NCBI GenBank assembly: GCA_937927695.1
Contig: CALBRU010000069.1
Span: 1-9,772 of the forward strand
Source: an uncultured Thiomonas sp.
GTDB taxonomy: Bacteria; Pseudomonadota; Gammaproteobacteria; Burkholderiales; Burkholderiaceae_C
Direction: 5' to 3'
Length of the DNA: 9,772 nt
Made by a program: the position numbers and the translations under genes. The notes under the pieces are model-generated. The model was not told where the DNA came from. It ran no database searches and saw only the letters and a program-made list of their open reading frames with translations. Shown here piece after piece: positions 6,932 to 9,772 of this stretch. Numbering within the stretch: position 1 is the first letter of the stretch; every line of letters starts with the position of its first letter.

Positions 6932-8176
6932 ATGGCCAAGGACTACAAGGATCTGGTGGTGGCGCTGGACATCGGCACCTCCAAAGTGCTGGTGGTGGTG
7001 GCTGAAATGCTGGCCGATCGCGACAACCCGGCGGCGGGTTTCAAGATCGTCGGCATGGGCCAGGCGCCGACCGCGGGCATGCGCCGCGGGGTGGTGGTGG
7101 ACATCGAGGCGACGGTGCAATCCATTCAGGCAGCCTTGAAGGAGGCCGAACTGATGGCCGATTGCAAGATCACCCATGTGATCACCGGCATCACCGGCAG
7201 CCACATCCGCGGGCAGAACTCGCATGGCATGGTGGCCATCAAGGACCGCGAAGTCACGCAGGCCGACGTCACCCGCGTGATCGAAACCGCCAAGGCGGTG
7301 AACATTCCGGCGGATCAGCGCTTGCTGCTGGTCGAGCCGCAGGAGTTCATCATCGACGGCCAGGACGTGAAAGAGCCGGTGGGCATGAGCGGCGTGCGGC
7401 TGGAGGTGAACGTGCACATCGTCACCGGGGCGCAGACCGCTGCGGAAAACGTGCTCAAGTGCGTGCGCCGCTGTGGCCTGGAGGTCGAGCAACTGGTGCT
7501 GCACCCGCTGGCGTCCAGCCACGCCGTGCTCACCGAAGACGAGAAGGAACTCGGCGTGGCGGTGGTGGACATCGGCGCCGGCGTGACCGACATTGCCATC
7601 TACACCGGGGGCGCCATCCGCCATACCGCCATCATTCCGGTGGCCGGCGAGCTGGTCACCAGCGACATCGCCATGGCCCTGCGCACGCCCACGCGCGACG
7701 CCGAAGACATCAAGATCGAGCACGGCATCGCCAAGCAGGTGCTGGCCAATCCTGAAGAGACGCTGGAGGTGCCGGGGCTGGGCGACCGCGGGCCGCGCAT
7801 GCTGTCGCGGCAGGTGCTCGCCAGCGTGATCGAGCCGCGTACCGAAGAAATCTTCGCGCTTGCACAGCAGGTCATTCGCGATTCTCACTTCGAGGAAGTG
7901 CTGTCTTCCGGCGTGGTGCTCTGCGGCGGTTCGGCGCAGATGCCCGGCATGGTCGAACTGGCGGAAGACATTTTTCTCAAGCCGGTGCGCGTGGGCGCGC
8001 CCAGTTACACCGGCCCGCTGGCTGACATGGTGCGCAATCCGCGTATGGCCACGGTCATGGGACTGTTGGCCGAGGCCTTGCACCAGCGGCAGCGCGGTGC
8101 ACGCCTTGCGCAAAAGAGCAGTTCAGTCAAGGGCTCGCTGGGACGTTTGCGTGAGTGGTTTGCAGGGAATTTTTGA
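6932..8176 (+). CDS. ftsA: Cell division protein FtsA
   Basis: Actin-like ATP-binding protein that tethers FtsZ filaments to the inner membrane and recruits later divisome proteins. 414 residues, normal length. Visible: phosphate-1 loop LDIGTSK at 12-18; the 1C subdomain after it (HVITGITGSHIRGQNSHGMV); phosphate-2 region VDIGAGVTDIAIY around D213; adenosine motif LCGGSAQMPG with C331-G333; and a C-terminal amphipathic membrane-targeting helix, GSLGRLREWFAGNF, at 401-414. GGAGG (6917-6921) lies 10 bases before ATG 6932. The gene is 1 base after ftsQ and 98 bases before ftsZ. That gap is the largest in the cluster and opens with a long hairpin directly after the FtsA stop. Confidence 0.98.
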   Translation: MAKDYKDLVVALDIGTSKVLVVVAEMLADRDNPAAGFKIVGMGQAPTAGMRRGVVVDIEATVQSIQAALKEAELMADCKITHVITGITGSHIRGQNSHGMVAIKDREVTQADVTRVIETAKAVNIPADQRLLLVEPQEFIIDGQDVKEPVGMSGVRLEVNVHIVTGAQTAAENVLKCVRRCGLEVEQLVLHPLASSHAVLTEDEKELGVAVVDIGAGVTDIAIYTGGAIRHTAIIPVAGELVTSDIAMALRTPTRDAEDIKIEHGIAKQVLANPEETLEVPGLGDRGPRMLSRQVLASVIEPRTEEIFALAQQVIRDSHFEEVLSSGVVLCGGSAQMPGMVELAEDIFLKPVRVGAPSYTGPLADMVRNPRMATVMGLLAEALHQRQRGARLAQKSSSVKGSLGRLREWFAGNF

Positions 8177-8223
8177 GTTCTGCGGGGCGGCGTCTGGAGG
8201 GTCCGGGCGCAGCCCCGCAGAGT
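8177..8223 (+). promoter_or_regulatory. Long near-perfect hairpin between ftsA and ftsZ
   Basis: Starting at the base after the ftsA stop, 8179-8188 pairs with 8212-8221 (10 bp, TCTGCGGGGC/GCCCCGCAGA). Then comes one G-A mismatch (8189/8211). Then 8190-8198 pairs with 8202-8210 (9 bp, including two G-U pairs), closing a GGG loop at 8199-8201. Two further G-U pairs are possible at the base (8177-8178/8222-8223). The wobbles would be A-C mismatches in the complement, so the fold fits a + strand RNA. No T-run follows directly; TTTTTT at 8255-8260 is 32 bases on, so a classical terminator is unlikely. It could set mRNA stability or processing, or limit read-through between ftsA and ftsZ, or be a dispersed palindromic element. 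Confidence 0.7.
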
Positions 8224-8263
8224 GTGTTCGGCGGGCGTAAGGTGCGTCAGCCGGTTTTTTAAC

Positions 8264-8270
8264 GGAGGTG
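8264..8270 (+). promoter_or_regulatory. Strong ftsZ ribosome binding site
   Basis: GGAGGTG lies 4 bases before ATG 8275 (5 if GGAGGT is taken as the site). It is the longest Shine-Dalgarno match in the window, in keeping with the high FtsZ levels cells need. It is exactly complementary to CACCTCC in a hairpin loop downstream of ftsZ (9624-9630). Confidence 0.85.
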
Positions 8271-8274
8271 TGAC

Positions 8275-9462
8275 ATGGCTTTTGAAATGATCGAGAACGA
8301 CGCCCAAAGCGCGTTCAACCAAGGAACCAACATCAAGGTGATCGGTGTTGGCGGCGGCGGCGGCAACGCGGTCGAACACATGATCGCCTCGGGCGTGCGT
8401 GGCGTGGAGTTCATCTGCGCCAACACCGATGCGCAGGCGCTCAAAAGCTCAGGCGCGCATCAGTTCCTGCAACTGGGCAAGACGGGTCTGGGCGCTGGCG
8501 GCAAACCGGTGGTCGGGCGCGAGGCGGCGGATCAGGCGCGTGGCCAGATTCGTGATGCGCTCGAAGGCGCGCACATGCTGTTCATCACGGCTGGCATGGG
8601 CGGCGGTACCGGCACGGGCGCCGCGCCGGTGATCGCCAAGATCGCCCGCGAAATGGGCATCCTCACCGTGGCCGTGGTGACGCGCCCGTTCGACTTCGAG
8701 GGCTCCAAGCGCATGGCCAACGCCGAGCAAGGCCTGGCCGAGCTGGAGGCCAATGTCGATTCGCTCATCGTCGTGCTCAACGAAAAGCTGCTGGAGGTTT
8801 ACGGCGACGACATCAGCCAGAAAGAGGCTTTCGCCAAAGCCAACGACGTGCTTAAGAACGCCACTGGCGGCATTGCCGAGATCATCAATGTGCCGGGCCT
8901 GATCAACGCCGACTTCGAGGACGTGAAGAGCGTGATGGGCGAGCCGGGCAAGGCGATGATGGGCACCGCGGTGGCCAGCGGCCCCGACCGCGCCCGTCTG
9001 GCGGCCGAGCAGGCTGTGGTCTGCCCGCTGCTCGACGGCGTCGATCTCTCGGGCGCCAAGGGCGTGCTGGTAAACATCACCGCCGACGACTCGCTGCGCT
9101 TGGGCGAAACGCGCGAGGCGATGAACGCCATCCGCGCCTATGCCTCGCCGGAAGCCAACATCATTTTCGGCACGGTCAACGATCCGACCATGGGCGATTC
9201 GCTGCGCGTGACGGTGCTGGCTACGGGCTTGTGCGGCAAGGCCGAAAAGGTCGCGCCGGAACTCACCATCATCCGCACCGGCACCGACAACATGCCGCTG
9301 CGCACGCAGGGCTATGGCGGCCAGGCCGGCGCGGACCCGTATCAAAGCCCGGCGATCTGGCGCAGCGGCCGCGGCGCACCGTCGGCGCATGTGAACGCGC
9401 TGATGCAAAGCGGTATGGAGGAAATGGAAATTCCGGCTTTCCTGCGCAAGCAGGCGGACTGA
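8275..9462 (+). CDS. ftsZ: Cell division protein FtsZ
   Basis: Cytoplasmic tubulin-like GTPase that polymerises into the Z ring and organises the divisome. 395 residues, normal. The N-terminal GTPase domain has GVGGGGGNAVEHM near the start, the tubulin signature GGGTGTG at 109-115, and the T7 synergy loop NADFED at 211-216 with catalytic-type acidic residues D213 and D216. The activation domain ends near RVTVLATGL. A disordered linker of roughly 60 residues follows (RTQGYGGQAGADPYQSPAIW region). The conserved C-terminal peptide EIPAFLRKQAD (385-395) binds FtsA and other partners. The start is fixed by the strong GGAGGTG site and by an N-terminus like that of homologues. Separation from ftsA by 98 bp with a hairpin and its own strong ribosome site suggests expression partly independent of the coupled genes upstream. 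Confidence 0.99.
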   Translation: MAFEMIENDAQSAFNQGTNIKVIGVGGGGGNAVEHMIASGVRGVEFICANTDAQALKSSGAHQFLQLGKTGLGAGGKPVVGREAADQARGQIRDALEGAHMLFITAGMGGGTGTGAAPVIAKIAREMGILTVAVVTRPFDFEGSKRMANAEQGLAELEANVDSLIVVLNEKLLEVYGDDISQKEAFAKANDVLKNATGGIAEIINVPGLINADFEDVKSVMGEPGKAMMGTAVASGPDRARLAAEQAVVCPLLDGVDLSGAKGVLVNITADDSLRLGETREAMNAIRAYASPEANIIFGTVNDPTMGDSLRVTVLATGLCGKAEKVAPELTIIRTGTDNMPLRTQGYGGQAGADPYQSPAIWRSGRGAPSAHVNALMQSGMEEMEIPAFLRKQAD

Positions 9463-9472
9463 ACTTTTCCGC

Positions 9473-9497
9473 AAAAAAGCGCCCGGTGACGGGACGC
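9473..9497 (-). terminator. Intrinsic terminator oriented to the minus strand
   Basis: Read on the minus strand, GCG-T-CCCG, loop TCAC, CGGG-CGC is followed at once by TTTTTT (the A6 run at 9473-9478). The stem has 7 bp with one bulged base (9494). On the + strand the same hairpin has a GTGA (GNRA-type) tetraloop but no T-run after it, so there it could only protect the ftsZ mRNA end. No minus-strand gene ending here is visible in the window. Confidence 0.5.
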
Positions 9498-9591
9498 GGC
9501 GATGCACTGTGGCGGTATGGGCCGCACCGCAGGGCCTGCCCGTCCCCCCGACGGAGTGACCCGACTCCGCATGGGTTTGTCGCCGCCGCGC

Positions 9592-9700
9592 AGGAGCCGA
9601 GGCGTTGCTGCGCTCTGACAGATCACCTCCCTGTCAGGGCGCGGCACGCGGGTCAACAACGCGGGCCAGCAACGCTGGCCGAAAGCGCCTCGGTGCTCCT
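9592..9700 (+). ncRNA. Candidate structured RNA downstream of ftsZ with an anti-Shine-Dalgarno loop
   Basis: Outer stem: 9597-9604 pairs with 9686-9693 (CCGAGGCG/CGCCTCGG, 8 bp), then, after a 2-base bulge, 9592-9596 pairs with 9696-9700 (AGGAG/CTCCT, 5 bp). Inside it: a 16-bp hairpin, 9606-9621 with 9631-9646, loop ATCACCTCC; a 4-bp hairpin, 9647-9650 with 9660-9663; and GGCCAGC/GCTGGCC, 9664-9670 with 9674-9680. Two G-U pairs in the main hairpin (9609/9643, 9614/9638) favour the + strand. The loop plus its closing G reads GATCACCTCC, as at the 16S rRNA 3' end. I recall a computationally described motif called ftsZ-DE, named for lying downstream of ftsZ, but cannot say whether this is it. 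No clear + strand terminator follows, so it may be part of the ftsZ 3' untranslated region. Confidence 0.5.
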
Positions 9701-9726
9701 TCAGGGTCTCCAGCAGGATTCAAGTC

Positions 9727-9742
9727 TGGCACCTAGAATGCA
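9727..9742 (+). promoter_or_regulatory. Sigma-54-like -24/-12 promoter sequence
   Basis: TGGCACCTAGAATGCA matches the sigma-54 pattern TGGCACG-N4-TTGCW at all but two fixed positions, with GG and GC at the required spacing. It overlaps TAGAAT (9734-9739), which could instead be a sigma-70 -10 box, although I see no convincing -35 box at the usual distance. It would drive a gene beyond the right edge of the window. A chance match cannot be excluded. Confidence 0.3.
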
Positions 9743-9772
9743 TAGCATCTCGCAATCAAATTTAGATTTCTC

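Larger units (their letters stand above)
9463..9772. other. 310-bp region after ftsZ with no credible gene
   Basis: No open frame here has a ribosome site and recognisable sequence. What it holds is structure: a hairpin whose A-run makes it a minus-strand terminator (9473-9497), possible small hairpins at 9512-9530 (GCGGT/ACCGC) and 9552-9569 (CGGAGT/ACTCCG), a branched fold at 9592-9700, and an AT-richer right end with a sigma-54-like sequence. It is probably the intergenic region between ftsZ and the next gene, which lies outside the window. Confidence 0.7.

Noticed and set aside
8255..8260. TTTTTT before ftsZ as an intrinsic terminator with the ftsA-ftsZ hairpin
   Set aside because: The T-run is 32 bases after the hairpin, too far for intrinsic termination, and only a weak 4-bp CGGC/GCCG pairing lies next to it.
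9502..9618. 38-codon + strand open frame beginning MHCGGMGRT
   Set aside because: There is no ribosome site, the composition is biased and it ends inside the candidate RNA hairpin.
9342..9659. 105-codon minus-strand open frame from TTG over the ftsZ end and spacer
   Set aside because: It has no recognisable sequence, overlaps the FtsZ C-terminal peptide and uses a rare start. A minus-strand terminator also lies within it.
1..9772. CRISPR arrays, tRNA or rRNA genes, insertion sequences and integrase or phage genes
   Set aside because: None seen. There are no regularly spaced repeats, no transposase-like frame and no tRNA cloverleaf. The 16S-like match is only 10 bases in a loop.

Overview
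This window is a continuous run of the division and cell-wall (dcw) cluster from a GC-rich proteobacterium. In order it carries murD (5' end outside the window), ftsW, murG, murC, ddlB, ftsQ, ftsA and ftsZ, all on the + strand. Gene order, protein sequences and GC-rich codon use fit a betaproteobacterium, most likely a Burkholderiales relative. A Thiomonas-like genus is a guess from memory, not something the sequence proves. The eight genes are ordinary, apparently intact housekeeping genes; no novel protein system is visible.

Layout: 1-1161 murD; 1154-2389 ftsW; 2386-3672 murG; 3669-5078 murC; 5075-6103 ddlB; 6100-6930 ftsQ; 6932-8176 ftsA; a 98-bp gap; 8275-9462 ftsZ; then 310 bp without a credible gene to the window end. 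murD overlaps ftsW by 8 bp. The next four junctions are ATGA stop/start overlaps, and ftsQ/ftsA are 1 bp apart, so murD to ftsA reads as one translationally coupled unit. MurD, MurC and Ddl work on the cytoplasmic UDP-MurNAc-pentapeptide precursor, MurG makes lipid II, FtsW polymerises it at the septum, and FtsQ, FtsA and FtsZ build and anchor the divisome.

The unusual content is in the non-protein layer. (1) murG begins with about 63 extra codons made largely of two copies, 87 bp apart, of a palindromic repeat. The copies differ by paired substitutions that keep their stems, and the frame stays open. (2) A near-perfect hairpin (8177-8223, 19 main base pairs plus two terminal wobbles) fills the start of the ftsA-ftsZ gap directly after the ftsA stop. 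(3) The region after ftsZ can fold into a branched RNA (9592-9700). Its main hairpin is 16 bp long and displays GATCACCTCC, the sequence of the 16S rRNA 3' end (anti-Shine-Dalgarno); the CACCTCC part is exactly complementary to the ftsZ ribosome binding site. (4) An intrinsic terminator oriented to the minus strand lies just after ftsZ, and a sigma-54-like -24/-12 sequence lies near the right edge, perhaps for the next gene (lpxC in many relatives, not seen here).

All structures were found by reading base pairing by eye. No folding energies, homology searches or expression data were available.
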